NCBI GenBank assembly: GCA_015486655.1 | Contig: WFRF01000009.1 | Span: 1-5,560, forward strand | From: Caldifarciminota bacterium | Lineage (GTDB): Bacteria; Hydrothermota; 32-111; QNBC01 | Reading direction: 5' to 3' | Length of the DNA: 5,560 nt | Shown: piece after piece, positions 5,048 through 5,560 of the stretch | Layout: each line of letters starts with the position of its first letter | How positions within the stretch are numbered: the first letter of the stretch is position 1 | Translations under genes and position numbers: made by a program | The notes under the pieces: model-generated | What the model was told of the DNA's origin: nothing | Seen by the model: only the letters and a program-made list of their open reading frames with translations | Databases searched by the model: none

Positions 5048-5560
5048 CTAAATCAAGTCTTCGCTTTTAATAATATTTGTAACTATTACCTCTTTAGATT
5101 TCTCTTTGTTTATTATGAAATTACCCTTTCCGCTTTTATTTATAAAGTAGTATTTATATATGTTGTCAGGTGTAATATCGTTAAAGTTCTTATCAAAAAG
5201 ATACGGATAGGCGTTTTTCATCTCTTCTTTCATTAAATCCACGCTGTAATTCTCACCTGTTAATAGGTTGTAAAACTCGACCAAAAGAGTGATGTTAGAA
5301 TATTCCAGATCGAAGACTACAGGCTTGAAATAGCGAGCCCTTCTTTCTGCGTTGACAAAGATTCCGCTGTTGGCAAATGGATGGTTTATTCTGATATAAT
5401 TTTTAAACGCCTGTTTTTCATACCCGAAATAGTAGAGATTGTCGCTGTTTCTAAGTGCATCGGTGGGGACCTCATTATAAACGATGGGGAAGTCTATTTT
5501 AGCCATATCTATTTTTTTCTTAAAACCAAGAACGTTGGCACCTTCGGAATTTGCCGATTC
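5048..5560 (-). CDS. NuoG-like oxidoreductase subunit, C-terminal part (partial)
   Basis: The frame is open from the right edge to the TAG at 5050-5048, giving 170 visible residues; the gene starts outside the window, so the ATG at 5506 is probably internal. The visible start has ANSEGANVLGF, like the AN..GA...G segment of NuoG and related molybdopterin-fold proteins. About 50 residues later comes FANSGIFVNAERRARYFKPV, matching the (E)SGTFVN.E.R.Q signature of the complex I 75-kDa subunit and formate dehydrogenase family. This is followed by a segment like the usual DW.IL..L...LG..Y (FDLEYSNITLLVEFYNLLTGENY). The likely role is the large iron-sulfur subunit of an NADH-linked complex (complex I, or a NuoEFG-like module of a hydrogenase or formate dehydrogenase). 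The cysteine motifs that would settle this lie outside the window. It is the last gene on its strand here, convergent with tetR. Confidence 0.65.
   Translation of the reverse strand, partial: ESANSEGANVLGFKKKIDMAKIDFPIVYNEVPTDALRNSDNLYYFGYEKQAFKNYIRINHPFANSGIFVNAERRARYFKPVVFDLEYSNITLLVEFYNLLTGENYSVDLMKEEMKNAYPYLFDKNFNDITPDNIYKYYFINKSGKGNFIINKEKSKEVIVTNIIKSEDLI

Noticed and set aside
5045..5236. 63-codon + strand frame antisense to the nuoG-like gene
   Set aside because: It overlaps a frame with a good family signature, and its composition is that of an AT-rich shadow.
1..5560. Insertion sequence, prophage, defence or toxin-antitoxin system
   Set aside because: No transposase, integrase, nuclease or paired small-gene signature is present; all complete genes are core or envelope-type genes plus one TetR regulator.

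Overview
The window is AT-rich, densely packed bacterial chromosome, with codon use favouring A/T-ending codons. It looks like ordinary Gram-negative core genome. My best guess for the source is a member of the Deferribacterota (Flexistipes/Deferribacter-like) or a similar AT-rich anaerobic lineage. That rests on overall composition and the flavour of the proteins, with no search behind it, and it is weak.

Layout. (1) Positions 1-1800, + strand: the last codons of what is probably dnaG (primase), overlapping by 8 bp the complete gene for the primary sigma factor RpoD. This is the dnaG-rpoD part of the classic macromolecular synthesis operon. (2) Positions 1801-3802, - strand: a two-gene operon converging on rpoD with no bases between the two stop codons. 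Its first gene is a WbpA-type UDP-N-acetylglucosamine 6-dehydrogenase (nucleotide-sugar precursor for surface polysaccharide). The second, overlapping by 23 bp, is a small exported/membrane protein with TPR repeats, two membrane helices and an SH3-like domain, an architecture like BatE. A perfect-hexamer sigma-70-type promoter sits almost on top of the wbpA ribosome binding site. (3) Positions 3803-4440: 638 bp without a gene, filled with several kinds of short palindromic or low-complexity intergenic repeats, then a palindrome-rich probable control region. (4) Positions 4441-5025, + strand: a TetR-family regulator with no visible Shine-Dalgarno site. (5) Positions 5048-5560, - strand: the C-terminal part of a NuoG-like molybdopterin-fold oxidoreductase subunit, running off the right edge. 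A short G/C stem-loop separates the convergent tetR and nuoG-like genes.

How the parts relate. dnaG-rpoD is a housekeeping replication/transcription pair. wbpA plus the TPR/SH3 gene is an envelope-related transcript. The TetR regulator stands alone, and its targets cannot be read from the window, although a short motif near its gene recurs beside the wbpA promoter. I looked for a new system (defence, mobile, RNA-based) and found none that the sequence supports. The most unusual part is the repeat cluster between wbpA and tetR, followed by the very short or absent 5' leaders inferred for wbpA and tetR and a candidate rpoD terminator hidden inside the opposing gene.
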